This document shows positions 51,880 through 61,813 of a stretch of 64,000 nucleotides of DNA, one piece after another. The notes under the pieces were generated by a model. It saw nothing but the letters and a program-made list of their open reading frames with translations. It made no database searches and was not told where the DNA came from. This DNA comes from Marivivens aquimaris (GTDB lineage: Bacteria; Pseudomonadota; Alphaproteobacteria; Rhodobacterales; Rhodobacteraceae): contig NZ_JADBGB010000001.1 of assembly GCF_015220045.1 (NCBI RefSeq), positions 62,001 through 126,000 of the forward strand. Direction: 5' to 3'. The translations under genes and the position numbers were made by a program. Every line of letters begins with the position of its first letter. Position 1 is the stretch's first letter.

Positions 51880-53268
51880 TCAGCTGTGGATCGCGCCGTC
51901 GCCGCAGGCGAGCGCTGCTTCGCGGACCGCTTCGGAGAAGGTCGGGTGCGCGTGGCAGGTGCGTGCGAGGTCTTCGGCAGCGGCGCCGAATTCCATGGCG
52001 ACGCAAACCTCGTGGATCAGGTCGCCAGCTGCCGGGCCGATGATGTGGCAGCCGAGGATGCGGTCGGTTTCTTTGTCCGCGAGGATTTTGACGAAGCCGT
52101 CGCCCATGAAGACAGCCTTGGCGCGGCCGTTGCCCATAAAGGAGAATTTGCCGACCTTGTAGGCGCGGCCTTCTTCCTTGAGCTGCTCTTCGGTCTTGCC
52201 GACCGAGGCAACCTCGGGAGCGGTGTAGATGACGCCCGGGATGACTTCGTAGTTCACGTGACCGGCCTGACCGGCGATGATCTCGGCGACGGCCATGCCT
52301 TCGTCTTCGGCTTTGTGGGCCAGCATCGGGCCAGCGATCGCGTCACCGATGGCGTAGACGCCTTTGACGTTGGTGGCGTAGTGGCTGTCGGTCTTGATCT
52401 GGCCACGCTCGGTCAGTTCGACGCCGATGGTGTCGAGGCCGAGACCGGTGGTGTAGGGGCGGCGGCCGGTGGCGACCAGAACGACTTCGGCGTCGATCGA
52501 GGCTTCGCTGTCGTCCTTGCGCAGTTTGTAAGTGACGGTGTTTTTGCCGTCGCCTTTGGTCACGCCCTGAACGGCGGCGCCCATAACGAAGTCGAGGCCC
52601 TGCTTTTTCAGCATCTTCTGGAAGGTCTTCTGGACCTCTCCGTCCATGCCAGGGGTGATGACGTCGAGGAATTCGACGACGGTGACTTTGGTGCCGAGGC
52701 GTTTGTAGACCGAGCCGAGTTCAAGGCCGATGACGCCAGCGCCGATGACGACCATCGACTCCGGCACTTTGTTAAGGGCCAGAGCGCCGGTCGAGGTGAC
52801 GACGGTTTCTTCGTCGATTTCGATGCCGGGCAGAGCGGAAGGCTCGGAGCCCGACGCGATGATGATGTTCTTGGCCTCGTGGACGTCGTCGCCGACCTTA
52901 ACCTTGCCAGCTTCGGGGATGGAGGCCCAGCCTTTGATCCAGTCGATCTTGTTCTTCTTGAAGAGGAACTCAATGCCCTTGGTGTTGCCGTCGATGACGC
53001 CCTGTTTGTAGTCGAGCATCTTGGCCCAATCGACGTCGGGCTTGGCGACGTTGAGGCCCATTTTGGCGAAGTTTTCTTCGGCTTCGTGCAGCGAATGCGA
53101 GGCGTGGAGGAGGGCCTTGGACGGGATACAGCCGACGTTGAGGCAGGTGCCGCCGAGCGCGTCACGGCCTTCGACGACTGCGGTTTTGAGACCAAGCTGG
53201 GCGCAGCGGATGGCGCAGACATAGCCGCCGGGGCCGGCACCGATTACGATCACGTCATAGGACGACAT
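51880..53268 (-). CDS. lpd: Dihydrolipoyl dehydrogenase (E3 of 2-oxoglutarate dehydrogenase)
   Basis: The FAD-dependent enzyme reoxidises the dihydrolipoyl groups of E2 and passes electrons to NAD. The 462 residues show the FAD loop [21 protein letters not shown], the redox disulfide [17 protein letters not shown], the NAD loop [37 protein letters not shown], and the catalytic HAHPTFSEA near the C-terminus. Its place as last gene of the suc cluster assigns it to the 2-oxoglutarate complex, although E3 can be shared with other complexes. Confidence 0.97.
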   Translation of the reverse strand: MSSYDVIVIGAGPGGYVCAIRCAQLGLKTAVVEGRDALGGTCLNVGCIPSKALLHASHSLHEAEENFAKMGLNVAKPDVDWAKMLDYKQGVIDGNTKGIEFLFKKNKIDWIKGWASIPEAGKVKVGDDVHEAKNIIIASGSEPSALPGIEIDEETVVTSTGALALNKVPESMVVIGAGVIGLELGSVYKRLGTKVTVVEFLDVITPGMDGEVQKTFQKMLKKQGLDFVMGAAVQGVTKGDGKNTVTYKLRKDDSEASIDAEVVLVATGRRPYTTGLGLDTIGVELTERGQIKTDSHYATNVKGVYAIGDAIAGPMLAHKAEDEGMAVAEIIAGQAGHVNYEVIPGVIYTAPEVASVGKTEEQLKEEGRAYKVGKFSFMGNGRAKAVFMGDGFVKILADKETDRILGCHIIGPAAGDLIHEVCVAMEFGAAAEDLARTCHAHPTFSEAVREAALACGDGAIHS

Positions 53269-53319
53269 ATGTACACTCCTTTGTCAGGGTCGGAGGCGCG
53301 CGGCCCCCGTAGAATTTGA

Positions 53320-53736
53320 TCAGGCGACGAAGCTCGACGCAATCATCACCATTGTCGCAAGAAAGCCGACCATCCAGATGTAGGAACGCCACGGGCGCCA
53401 TCCGAAATAGTAGGCAGGAATATAGAGCACGCGGGCAGCAAGGTAGGTCCATGCGCAGGCCGCGGAGAGACCGGTGGATTTGTCGCCGAGCGTGACGACG
53501 ACCACGGCGATCGTGAAGAGGATGAGCGCTTCGAAGTGGTTGTTCAGAGCGCGGAAGAGGCGGCCCGTCTTGACGCTGACCATCTGTTCGAGCGGCTGGC
53601 CGAGGCGCTGCGGGTCGCGCGGGCTTGTGGTGACCTTGGGGCCGAGCTCGATATTCGCGGGGACCGACATCAGGACGAACTGAATGCCCTGAAGAAGTCC
53701 GGCGAGTGCAAGGACGGTTAGTTCTGGCGTCATCAT
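53320..53736 (-). CDS. MAPEG-family membrane protein
   Basis: The ATG at 53736 (MMTPELTVLALAGLLQGIQF) gives 138 residues; the longer frame starts in repeat sequence. Four membrane helices and the segment RLFRALNNHFEALILFTIAV match the MAPEG superfamily, which includes glutathione-dependent membrane enzymes of eicosanoid metabolism in animals. Bacterial members have no agreed function. It lies between sucB and lpd on the same strand, so it is probably co-transcribed with them; this insertion is common in related bacteria as far as I recall. Confidence 0.85.
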   Translation of the reverse strand: MMTPELTVLALAGLLQGIQFVLMSVPANIELGPKVTTSPRDPQRLGQPLEQMVSVKTGRLFRALNNHFEALILFTIAVVVVTLGDKSTGLSAACAWTYLAARVLYIPAYYFGWRPWRSYIWMVGFLATMVMIASSFVA

Positions 53737-53761
53737 TTGACAGGGTCCGTCTGGGTGGAAA

Positions 53762-53820
53762 GAGGGCGGGGGGCTGTCTGCCCCCCGCACCCCCCGAAGG
53801 TATTTTCGTCAGAATGAAGA
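53762..53820 (+). repeat. Intergenic composite repeat, copy 2
   Basis: A hairpin GCGGGGGGC-TGTCT-GCCCCCCGC (53766-53788) is followed by CCCCCGAAGGTATTTTCGTC and AGAATGAAGA. It has the same plan as copy 1 at 51762. Confidence 0.5.
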
Positions 53821-53846
53821 GTGCGGGGGCTCTTCACACCAATGGA

Positions 53847-55055
53847 TTACAGATCCATCAGCAGGCGGCGCGGATCCTCGAGGGCTTCCTTGACGCGGAC
53901 GAGGAAGGTCACGGCGCCTTTGCCGTCGACGATGCGGTGGTCATACGACAGGGCGAGGTACATCATCGGGCGGATGACAACCTGACCGTTGATGGCCATC
54001 GGACGGTCCTGAATCTTGTGCATGCCGAGGATACCCGACTGCGGAGGGTTCAGGATGGGCGAGGACATCAGCGAGCCGTAGACGCCGCCGTTCGAGATGG
54101 TGAACGAACCACCCTGCATTTCGGCCATCGAGAGCTTGCCGTCACGGGCGCGGGCGCCTTTTTCGGCGATCGCCTTTTCGATCTCGGCAAAGGACATCTG
54201 GTCGGCATCCATGATAACCGGAACAACGAGGCCGGTCGGGGTGCCTGCGGCGATGCCCATGTTGACATAGTTCTTGTAGACGATGTCGGTGCCGTCGATT
54301 TCGGCGTTTACTTCCGGCACTTCCTTGAGCGCGTGGATACATGCCTTGGTGAAGAAGGACATGAAGCCGAGCTTTACGCCGTGCTTTTTCAGGAAGAGGT
54401 CTTTGTATTCGTTACGCAGAGCCATCACTTCGGTCATGTCCACCTCGTTGTAGGTGGTGAGCATGGCGGCGGTGTTCTGGCTGTCCTTCAGACGCTTGGC
54501 GATGGTCTGGCGCAGGCGGGTCATCTTCACGCGCTCTTCGCGCGATGCCTGATCCGCAGCGACCGGTGCACGCGGGGCAGCAGCCGGAGCCGGCGCAGCG
54601 GCTTTGGGTGCGTTGATCGCGTTCAGCACGTCTTCTTTCATGATGCGGCCGTCTTTGCCGGAGCCCTTAACATCATCGGAAGAGATGTTGTTTTCGGCCA
54701 TCAGCTTTTTGGCAGACGGTGCGTCTTCAGTATCTTTACCGCTCGACGACTGCGGAGCGGCGGCCGGAGCAGCCGGAGCCGGAGCGGCTTCGGACGCGGG
54801 AGCGGCAGCAGCGCCTTCGCCTTCGGTCAGGGTTGCCAGAAGGGCGTCGACACCAACGGTGTCGCCTTCGGCGGCGACGATTTCACCCAAAGTACCGGCG
54901 GCGGGCGACGGGACTTCGACGGTGACTTTGTCGGTTTCGAGTTCACACAGCATTTCGTCGACAGCGACTTTATCGCCCGGCTTCTTGAACCAGGTTGCGA
55001 CGGTGGCCTCGGTGACGCTCTCACCCAGGGTGGGCACGCGGACTTCGATGCTCAT
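53847..55055 (-). CDS. sucB: 2-oxoglutarate dehydrogenase E2, dihydrolipoyl succinyltransferase
   Basis: E2 transfers the succinyl group from E1 to coenzyme A. The 402 residues comprise a lipoyl domain with the modified lysine in [15 protein letters not shown] (near residue 43), an alanine/proline-rich linker, the peripheral-subunit-binding segment [18 protein letters not shown] and a catalytic domain ending with the active-site [17 protein letters not shown]. It has a single lipoyl domain. It lies 3 bases after sucA. Confidence 0.97.
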   Translation of the reverse strand: MSIEVRVPTLGESVTEATVATWFKKPGDKVAVDEMLCELETDKVTVEVPSPAAGTLGEIVAAEGDTVGVDALLATLTEGEGAAAAPASEAAPAPAAPAAAPQSSSGKDTEDAPSAKKLMAENNISSDDVKGSGKDGRIMKEDVLNAINAPKAAAPAPAAAPRAPVAADQASREERVKMTRLRQTIAKRLKDSQNTAAMLTTYNEVDMTEVMALRNEYKDLFLKKHGVKLGFMSFFTKACIHALKEVPEVNAEIDGTDIVYKNYVNMGIAAGTPTGLVVPVIMDADQMSFAEIEKAIAEKGARARDGKLSMAEMQGGSFTISNGGVYGSLMSSPILNPPQSGILGMHKIQDRPMAINGQVVIRPMMYLALSYDHRIVDGKGAVTFLVRVKEALEDPRRLLMDL

Positions 55056-55058
55056 GGT

Positions 55059-58016
55059 TTATTTCCCTTCGATGGTCAGGGCCTCGTTCACGAGGGCTTC
55101 CTGTTGAGCTTTGTGTTGCGAGGCCAGGCCCGTTGCGGGCGAAGCCGATGCGGCGCGGCCGACGTAGACCGGACGCTTGTGAGTGGCGTTGATGCGGGTC
55201 AGCACCCATTCGATGTTCGGTTCGATGAACGACCAAGCACCCTGGTTGCGCGGCTCTTCCTGACACCAGACCATTTCGGCGCCTTTGAAGCGCTCAAGCT
55301 CGGCGATCAGCGACTGGGCCGGGAACGGGTAGAACTGTTCCAGACGCATCAGGTAGACATCGGTGATGCCGCGGGCGTCACGCTCTTCGAGGAGATCGTA
55401 GTAGACCTTGCCCGAGCACATGACGACGCGCTTGATCTTGTCGTCGGCGACCAGCTTGGTGTCCGAGTGACCGCGTTCCGCGTCATCCCACAGGATACGG
55501 TGGAAGGACGAACCGGTGGTGAAGTCCTCGGCGTCCGAGATGCAGAGCTTGTGGCGGAGCAACGACTTCGGCGTCATCAGCACCAGCGGCTTGCGGTAGT
55601 TGCGGTGCATCTGGCGGCGCAGGATGTGGAAGTAGTTGGCCGGAGTCGAGCAGTTCGCAACGATCCAGTTGTCACCACCGCACATCTGCAGGAAGCGCTC
55701 GAGACGGGCGGAGGAGTGCTCCGGCCCCTGACCTTCGAAGCCGTGCGGCAGAAGGCAGACGAGGCCCGACATACGCAGCCACTTGCTTTCGCCCGACGAG
55801 ATGAACTGGTCGAACATGATCTGGGCACCGTTGGCAAAGTCGCCGAACTGGGCTTCCCACATGACGAGCGCATTCGGTTCGGCCAGCGAGTAGCCGTATT
55901 CGAAGCCAAGTACCGCGTATTCCGACAGCATCGAGTCGATGACTTCGTAATGTGCCTGACCCTCGCGGATGTTGTTCAGCGGGTAGTAACGGTCTTCGGT
56001 CTTCTGGTCGATCAGGCCCGAGTGACGCTGCGAGAACGTACCGCGGGTGGCATCCTGACCCGAAAGACGGACGGGGTAGCCTTCGAGCTGGAGCGAACCG
56101 AAGGCCATCGCCTCGGCGGTTGCCCAGTCGTAGCCCTGACCGGTTTCGAACATCTTCGCTTTGTTTTCCAGCTGGCGGGCAACAGTGCGGTGGATGTTGA
56201 AGTCTTCGGGGTAGGAGGACAGCGCCTTACCGATTTCCTGAAGGGTCTTCTCTTCGATTGCAGTTTTGCCGCGCTGGTATTTGCCCTCTTTTTCGCGGTC
56301 CATATGGGACCAGCGACCGTCGAGCCAGTCAGCCTTGTTCGGCTTGTATTCCTTGGCCGCCTCGAACTCGTCGTTCAGGTTGGCTTGGAACTGGGCCTTC
56401 ATGTCTTCGATCTCGCCCTCGGGGATGAGACCGTCGGCAACCAGACGTTCGGTGTACAGCTGGAGCGTCGTCTTGTGACGCTTGATGTTGTTGTACATCG
56501 CCGGGTTGGTGAACATCGGCTCGTCGCCTTCGTTGTGACCGAAGCGGCGGTAGCAGAAGATGTCGATGACAACGTCTTTGTGGAACTTCTGACGGAATTC
56601 GGTCGCGACCTTGGCGGCGTGGACAACAGCCTCCGGATCGTCACCGTTCACGTGGAAGATCGGTGCTTCGACCATCAGCGCGATGTCGGTCGGGTAGGGC
56701 GACGAACGCGAGAAGTGCGGCGCGGTGGTGAAGCCGATCTGGTTGTTGACGACGATGTGGATCGTGCCGCCGGTGCGGTGACCTTTGAGGCCCGACAGAC
56801 CGAAGCATTCCGCAACAACGCCCTGACCTGCGAAGGCGGCGTCGCCGTGCAGCAGGATCGGCAGAACGGTTTCGCGGGTCATGTCGTTGCGCTGGTCGGT
56901 CTTGGCGCGGGCCTTGCCGAGCACAACGGGGTTCACTGCTTCGAGGTGCGAGGGGTTCGCGGTCAGCGACAGGTGAACCTTGTTGCCGTCGAATTCGCGG
57001 TCGGATGAGGCACCGAGGTGGTACTTCACGTCGCCCGAACCATCGACGTCCTCGGGCTTGAACGAGCCGCCCTGGAATTCGTTGAAGATCGCGCGGTAGG
57101 GCTTGTTCATCACGTTGGCCAGAACCGACAGGCGGCCGCGGTGCGGCATACCGATGACGATGTCCTGAACGCCCAGAGCGCCGCCGCGTTTGATGATCTG
57201 TTCCATCGCGGGGATGAGAGCCTCACCACCGTCCAGACCGAAACGCTTCGTACCCATGAACTTGACGTGGCAGAACTTCTCGAAGCCTTCGGCCTCGACC
57301 AGTTTGTTCAGGATCGCCTTACGGCCGTTCTGGGTGAAGGTGATTTCCTTGCCGAAACCTTCGATGCGTTCCTTCAGCCAGCCAGCTTCCTCGGGGTTCG
57401 AGATGTGCATGTACTGGAGCGCGAAGGTGCCGCAGTAGGTGCGGCGGACGATGGCCATGATCTCGTTCATCGTCGCGACTTCGAGGCCGAGTACGTTGTC
57501 GATGAAGATCGGGCGATCCATGTCGGCATCGGTGAAGCCGTAAGTCTTCGGGTCGAGCTCCGGATGCACGGTCTGGTCACGCATGTTCAGCGGATCGAGG
57601 TCGGCGATCAGGTGACCTCGAATACGGTAGGCGCGGATGATCATCAGCGCGCGCAGGGAGTCGGTCACAGCAGCGCGGACCTGCTCTTCCGAAATCTCGA
57701 CGCCTTTGTCGGCGGCCTTTTTCTTGATCTTGTCGCCGGCGGCTTTGCCGTCGTCGGGCCACTGGCCGTCAAGAGCGGCAACGAGGTCTCCACCCGGAAC
57801 GGGCGGCCAGTCGTTGCGGGCCCACGACGGACCGGCTGCTTCGGCTTTGGCGTCCGAAGCGCTGTCACCGAGAGCGGCGAAGAATTCGCGCCAGGTCTTG
57901 TCTACAGCGTTCGGGTTGTCGGAATATCGCGCGTAGAGCTGCTCGATATACTCGGCGTTATGCCCCTGCAGGAAGCTCGAAGCATGGAACTGGTCGTTAG
58001 GGCTTTGGTCGTTCAT
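55059..58016 (-). CDS. sucA: 2-oxoglutarate dehydrogenase E1
   Basis: E1 decarboxylates 2-oxoglutarate with thiamine diphosphate and succinylates the lipoyl group of E2. The 985-residue length is normal. The N-terminal segment EYIEQLYARYSDNPNAVDKT binds the complex, MPHRGRLSVLANVMNKP near residue 295, HGDAAFAGQGVVAECF near 395 and VVNNQIGFTT follow, and the transketolase-like half has RLSGQDATRGTFSQRHSG. The C-terminal part ends with EEPRNQGAWSF. It is encoded between an unknown exported protein and sucB. Confidence 0.97.
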   Translation of the reverse strand: MNDQSPNDQFHASSFLQGHNAEYIEQLYARYSDNPNAVDKTWREFFAALGDSASDAKAEAAGPSWARNDWPPVPGGDLVAALDGQWPDDGKAAGDKIKKKAADKGVEISEEQVRAAVTDSLRALMIIRAYRIRGHLIADLDPLNMRDQTVHPELDPKTYGFTDADMDRPIFIDNVLGLEVATMNEIMAIVRRTYCGTFALQYMHISNPEEAGWLKERIEGFGKEITFTQNGRKAILNKLVEAEGFEKFCHVKFMGTKRFGLDGGEALIPAMEQIIKRGGALGVQDIVIGMPHRGRLSVLANVMNKPYRAIFNEFQGGSFKPEDVDGSGDVKYHLGASSDREFDGNKVHLSLTANPSHLEAVNPVVLGKARAKTDQRNDMTRETVLPILLHGDAAFAGQGVVAECFGLSGLKGHRTGGTIHIVVNNQIGFTTAPHFSRSSPYPTDIALMVEAPIFHVNGDDPEAVVHAAKVATEFRQKFHKDVVIDIFCYRRFGHNEGDEPMFTNPAMYNNIKRHKTTLQLYTERLVADGLIPEGEIEDMKAQFQANLNDEFEAAKEYKPNKADWLDGRWSHMDREKEGKYQRGKTAIEEKTLQEIGKALSSYPEDFNIHRTVARQLENKAKMFETGQGYDWATAEAMAFGSLQLEGYPVRLSGQDATRGTFSQRHSGLIDQKTEDRYYPLNNIREGQAHYEVIDSMLSEYAVLGFEYGYSLAEPNALVMWEAQFGDFANGAQIMFDQFISSGESKWLRMSGLVCLLPHGFEGQGPEHSSARLERFLQMCGGDNWIVANCSTPANYFHILRRQMHRNYRKPLVLMTPKSLLRHKLCISDAEDFTTGSSFHRILWDDAERGHSDTKLVADDKIKRVVMCSGKVYYDLLEERDARGITDVYLMRLEQFYPFPAQSLIAELERFKGAEMVWCQEEPRNQGAWSFIEPNIEWVLTRINATHKRPVYVGRAASASPATGLASQHKAQQEALVNEALTIEGK

Positions 58017-58049
58017 TTTGTGGCCTTTCCCTCAGGGCGGAATGGGCGG

Positions 58050-58760
58050 TTAGTTTGAAGGGTCACGGTGTTCCGTGAAGCGGATATCGATGCTCTGGGC
58101 CGGAAGGCCCAGGCCGAGGTCGGGCGTATAAGCGATGATCGTGGCGCCGAAGTCGGCGATCTGGGAGCCGTCGACGGGGCTGACCTGCGCCAGCGGCGCG
58201 TCACGTTCGCCGCGGAAACCGATGATCTGACCGAGGTCTTTCATCTTTGTTTCTGGCGTTTCGGTGATGGCCATCAGGCCGGTGTCGCCCGAATAGTCGT
58301 CCGGCCACATGATGAGGCACGAACGATGAACTATATCGATGGAACCTTTGACGAACGGGCCTGGTTCGCGTTCTTGCGTCACAGCAGCGCCGGTCGGGTG
58401 CGTCCAGTGGATCGTCTCGCGGGTATGGTCGGGGAAGGGCTCGAACGCCTCGGCATAATCACCGGCTTCGATGAATTCGATGATGTTGTCCGTGGACCAC
58501 GTGTTGTTCACCACGCGGTGCGCTTCGGCCACTTTGGCCATCTCAGCCGTCGGCTCATTTACCTCCGAGAAACCTGCGGCTTCCATCGCGGCGATCTGGT
58601 CTTTGAAAGGCTGGGAGATGTCCGAGCAGATGTCGAACGCGGTCACGATCTGGGCGTGAGAGGTGAGGGGAAGAACCACCATAGCCGACGCGAAAAACGC
58701 AGCTACCGATTGACGGTATTGCGCAAGGTGCGGACCTGCCTGTTTTCGCGTGCTCTTCAT
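58050..58760 (-). CDS. Exported protein of unknown function inside the suc operon
   Basis: The 236-residue product has a signal peptide (VAAFFASAMVVLPLTSHAQ, cleavage likely after SHA). The mature part has two cysteines far apart (FDICSDISQ, HRSCLIMWPDD) and no motif I recognise. It lies 125 bases after sucD and 33 bases before sucA, on the same strand, so it is probably part of the transcript. A periplasmic protein among cytosolic TCA enzymes is unexpected. No homologous family is known to me. Confidence 0.7.
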   Translation of the reverse strand: MKSTRKQAGPHLAQYRQSVAAFFASAMVVLPLTSHAQIVTAFDICSDISQPFKDQIAAMEAAGFSEVNEPTAEMAKVAEAHRVVNNTWSTDNIIEFIEAGDYAEAFEPFPDHTRETIHWTHPTGAAVTQEREPGPFVKGSIDIVHRSCLIMWPDDYSGDTGLMAITETPETKMKDLGQIIGFRGERDAPLAQVSPVDGSQIADFGATIIAYTPDLGLGLPAQSIDIRFTEHRDPSN

Positions 58761-58885
58761 CCGAGCGGACCTTTTTTAGCTCTGACAATCGGCCCCTGAA
58801 CGGGCAATCCGATCTAACTATAGGGTTGCGGCCATCATTATCGACGCCCGCAACCTGATTTCTTACGACAATGGCGTGAAGCCTA

Positions 58886-59773
58886 TTAGCCGTTCTGGAT
58901 CGCTTTCATTACGGCTTCGCCGAGAGTAGCGGGGCTGTCTGCGACAACGATACCGGCCGACTTCATGGCTTCGATCTTGTCTTCAGCGCCGCCTTTGCCG
59001 CCTGCAACGATCGCACCGGCGTGGCCCATGCGGCGTCCCGGAGGAGCGGTGCGGCCAGCGATGAAGCCAGCGGTCGGCTTCCAACGGCCCTTTTTCTTCT
59101 GCTCGGCGAGAAACTCGGCTGCGTCTTCTTCAGCCGAACCACCGATTTCACCGATCATGATGATTGCTTCGGTTTCCGGATCGTCGAGGAACATGTCGAG
59201 GACGTCGATGTGCTCGGTGCCCTTGATCGGGTCGCCGCCGATGCCGACAGCAGTCGACTGGCCGAGGCCCATGTCGGTGGTCTGCTTCACAGCCTCATAG
59301 GTCAGGGTGCCCGAACGGGACACAACGCCGACCTTGCCGCGCTTGTGGATGTGACCCGGCATGATGCCGATCTTGCAAGCGTCAGGGGTGATGACGCCCG
59401 GGCAGTTCGGGCCGATCAGGCGCGACTTGGAGTCGATCAGAGCGCGCTTCACCTTCATCATGTCGAGCACCGGAATGCCCTCGGTGATGCAGATGATCAG
59501 TTCCATTTCCGCGTCGATGGCTTCGAGGATAGAGTCAGCCGCGAAGGGCGGCGGAACGTAGATCACCGATGCGTTGGCTTCGGTCTTTGCCTTGGCTTCG
59601 TGAACCGAGTTGAAGACCGGCAGGCCGAGGTGATCCTGACCGCCCTTGCCGGGGGTCACACCGCCAACCATCTTGGTGCCGTATGCGATTGCCTGTTCCG
59701 AGTGGAACGTACCCTGCGAGCCGGTGAAGCCCTGACAGATGACTTTGGTATTTTCGTCTACGAGGATTGCCAT
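58886..59773 (-). CDS. sucD: Succinyl-CoA synthetase alpha subunit
   Basis: With SucC it makes succinate and a nucleoside triphosphate from succinyl-CoA. The 295 residues show the CoA-binding Rossmann start ([20 protein letters not shown]), [20 protein letters not shown], and the phosphohistidine block [20 protein letters not shown]. It starts 5 bases after the sucC stop. Confidence 0.97.
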   Translation of the reverse strand: MAILVDENTKVICQGFTGSQGTFHSEQAIAYGTKMVGGVTPGKGGQDHLGLPVFNSVHEAKAKTEANASVIYVPPPFAADSILEAIDAEMELIICITEGIPVLDMMKVKRALIDSKSRLIGPNCPGVITPDACKIGIMPGHIHKRGKVGVVSRSGTLTYEAVKQTTDMGLGQSTAVGIGGDPIKGTEHIDVLDMFLDDPETEAIIMIGEIGGSAEEDAAEFLAEQKKKGRWKPTAGFIAGRTAPPGRRMGHAGAIVAGGKGGAEDKIEAMKSAGIVVADSPATLGEAVMKAIQNG

Positions 59774-59778
59774 AATTC

Positions 59779-60972
59779 TTAGCCCTTCACCGCTTTAACG
59801 ATTTTCTCTGCGCCGTCCGACAGGTTGTCGGCTGCGATGACGTTAAGGCCGGAGGTGTTGATGATCTCTTTGCCCTTCTCGACGTTGGTGCCTTCGAGGC
59901 GAACGACGAGCGGAACCTGGAGACCGACTTCCTTGACCGCAGCGACAACGCCTTCAGCGATGACGTCACAACGCATGATGCCGCCGAAGATGTTGACGAG
60001 GATGCCTTTGACGTTCGGGTCAGAGGTGATGATCTTGAACGCTTCGGTCACTTTCTCTTTGGTGGCGCCGCCACCTACGTCGAGGAAGTTTGCCGGCTCT
60101 GCGCCGTAGAGTTTGATGATGTCCATGGTGGCCATCGCGAGGCCAGCACCGTTCACCATGCAGCCGATTTCACCGTCGAGAGCGATGTAGTTCAGGTCGT
60201 ACTTGGACGCCTGAAGTTCCTTCGGGTCTTCTTCGGTTTCGTCGCGGAGTTCCGCGATGTCGGGCTGGCGGTAGATCGCGTTGCCGTCGAAGCCGAGCTT
60301 GGCGTCGAGAACCTTGAGCGAACCGTTGGTCATGACGATCAGCGGGTTGATCTCCAGCATCTCCATGTCTTTTTCCATGAAGGCTTTGTAGAGAATGCCC
60401 ATCAGCTTGACGCATTCCTTGACCTGCGAACCTTCGAGGCCGAGGGCAAATGCGATGCGGCGGCCGTGGTAGGCTTGGTAGCCGGTGGCCGGATCGACGG
60501 AGAACGAAAGGATCTTCTCGGGGGTCGACGCTGCGACTTCTTCGATGTCCATGCCGCCTTCAGTCGAGCAGACGAAGGAGACGCGCGACGATACGCGGTC
60601 GACCAGCAGGGCGAGGTACAGTTCGCGTTCGATGTCCGAACCGTCTTCGATGTAGATGCGGTTCACCTGCTTACCAGCCGGACCGGTCTGGTGGGTGACG
60701 AGGGTCTTGCCCAGCATCTTCTTGGCTTCTTCGGCGGCCTCTTCGACCGACTTTGCCAGGCGCACGCCGCCCTTTTCGCCAGCTTCGGCTTCCTTGAAGG
60801 AGCCCTTGCCGCGTCCACCTGCGTGGATCTGGGCTTTGACGACCCAGAGCGGACCGTCAAGTTCGCCTGCTGCCGCTTTGGCATTTTCGGCCTTCAGTAC
60901 GGCACGGCCTTCCGAGACCGGAGCGCCGTAGCTGCGCAGGAGCGCCTTGGCCTGATATTCGTGAATGTTCAT
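59779..60972 (-). CDS. sucC: Succinyl-CoA synthetase beta subunit
   Basis: The ATG at 60972 begins [20 protein letters not shown], the standard family start; the frame is open 15 codons further up. The 397-residue ATP-grasp protein has [27 protein letters not shown] and the C-terminal [14 protein letters not shown] block. It is the first gene of the suc cluster. Two TGTGATCACA palindromes lie about 100-130 bases upstream. Confidence 0.97.
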   Translation of the reverse strand: MNIHEYQAKALLRSYGAPVSEGRAVLKAENAKAAAGELDGPLWVVKAQIHAGGRGKGSFKEAEAGEKGGVRLAKSVEEAAEEAKKMLGKTLVTHQTGPAGKQVNRIYIEDGSDIERELYLALLVDRVSSRVSFVCSTEGGMDIEEVAASTPEKILSFSVDPATGYQAYHGRRIAFALGLEGSQVKECVKLMGILYKAFMEKDMEMLEINPLIVMTNGSLKVLDAKLGFDGNAIYRQPDIAELRDETEEDPKELQASKYDLNYIALDGEIGCMVNGAGLAMATMDIIKLYGAEPANFLDVGGGATKEKVTEAFKIITSDPNVKGILVNIFGGIMRCDVIAEGVVAAVKEVGLQVPLVVRLEGTNVEKGKEIINTSGLNVIAADNLSDGAEKIVKAVKG

Positions 60973-61070
60973 CGAGTAGTCCTCGCTGTGCTTCGCTTTG
61001 CACCCCACTAAGCACACTAAAACGGACCTTAGAACGACAAACTTAGCTGTTTGCGGTAAAACCCGACATT

Positions 61071-61101
61071 TGTGATCACAGTTTTTCGGGGTGTGATCAC
61101 A
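61071..61101. promoter_or_regulatory. Tandem TGTGATCACA operators upstream of sucC
   Basis: Two perfect ten-base palindromes, 61071-61080 and 61092-61101, have centres exactly 21 bases apart, about two helical turns, so two dimers could bind the same DNA face. The same core lies at the promoter of the GntR gene at 49514. Confidence 0.75.
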
Positions 61102-61142
61102 AATTGCGAGCCCCTTAGTTCTTTAGGATATAAAGAATCAAA

Positions 61143-61808
61143 TCAGCGGTTCGGGCGGGCGATGAAAAGCACCTGACCTCGGGGCAACATCACGGGCTGT
61201 TTGGCAATAGTCCAGTCGGTTACGGACGCCAGATGGTCGATATCGGATTCCAGAACGTGATACGGCGCACGGATGTCGTGCGTGACCACTCCGTCAGGTT
61301 GCCGATACGGGCGCGTCGATGCGACGGCGTCGGGTGCCAGAAAGACAGTGAAGAGGAACTGTTCGAGCGCGGGAAAGCGCGAAAGGTTCACGAGCGCGCG
61401 CCGGAGAAATGCGATCGGCAGGTGGGGGAAGACGGCAAAGGCGATGGCGTGGGTGATCTCTGCGGGAATGCGCGGGAAATCGAAGGTCGCGTCCTGGATC
61501 AGGTGGCTCTTGCGGAGTGCGCTCGGGTCTTCGAGTTCTTTCGCGTGACCTGCCAGCATGATGTCGCGGGAAAAGTCGGTCGCCCAGTAGTGACCGCTTT
61601 CCAGATAAGGGACCGCCTTACAGCCCAGCCGCAGCGATCCTGCGCCAATATCGAGGAGATGGTGGTGAGGCAGCAGACCCGCCTCACGCAGGATGCCCAT
61701 CTGGGCACGTCCGGTTTCATCCCACCGCCCGCCGACGATGTCGCGGTGCTTTCCGTCGGCGATGGCCCGATCATAGAAACCGGGCGTCTCGTAGGGCGAA
61801 ACCGGCAT
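61143..61808 (-). CDS. Class I SAM-dependent methyltransferase
   Basis: The ATG at 61808 (MPVSPYETPGFYDRAIADGK) starts 5 bases after pepT and gives 221 residues; the longer frame lies within pepT in a different frame. The SAM-binding motif HHHLLDIGAGSLRLG near residue 50 and YWATDFSRDIMLAG near 75 fit a small-molecule type Rossmann methyltransferase. The substrate is unknown. It is probably co-transcribed with pepT and ends before the sucC promoter region. Confidence 0.78.
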   Translation of the reverse strand: MPVSPYETPGFYDRAIADGKHRDIVGGRWDETGRAQMGILREAGLLPHHHLLDIGAGSLRLGCKAVPYLESGHYWATDFSRDIMLAGHAKELEDPSALRKSHLIQDATFDFPRIPAEITHAIAFAVFPHLPIAFLRRALVNLSRFPALEQFLFTVFLAPDAVASTRPYRQPDGVVTHDIRAPYHVLESDIDHLASVTDWTIAKQPVMLPRGQVLFIARPNR

Positions 61809-61813
61809 TTTCG

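Noticed and set aside
53706..57008. 1100-codon open frame antisense to sucB and sucA
   Set aside because: Both sense genes are complete with all catalytic motifs. The antisense product has no recognisable fold and arises from G/C-ending codon bias.
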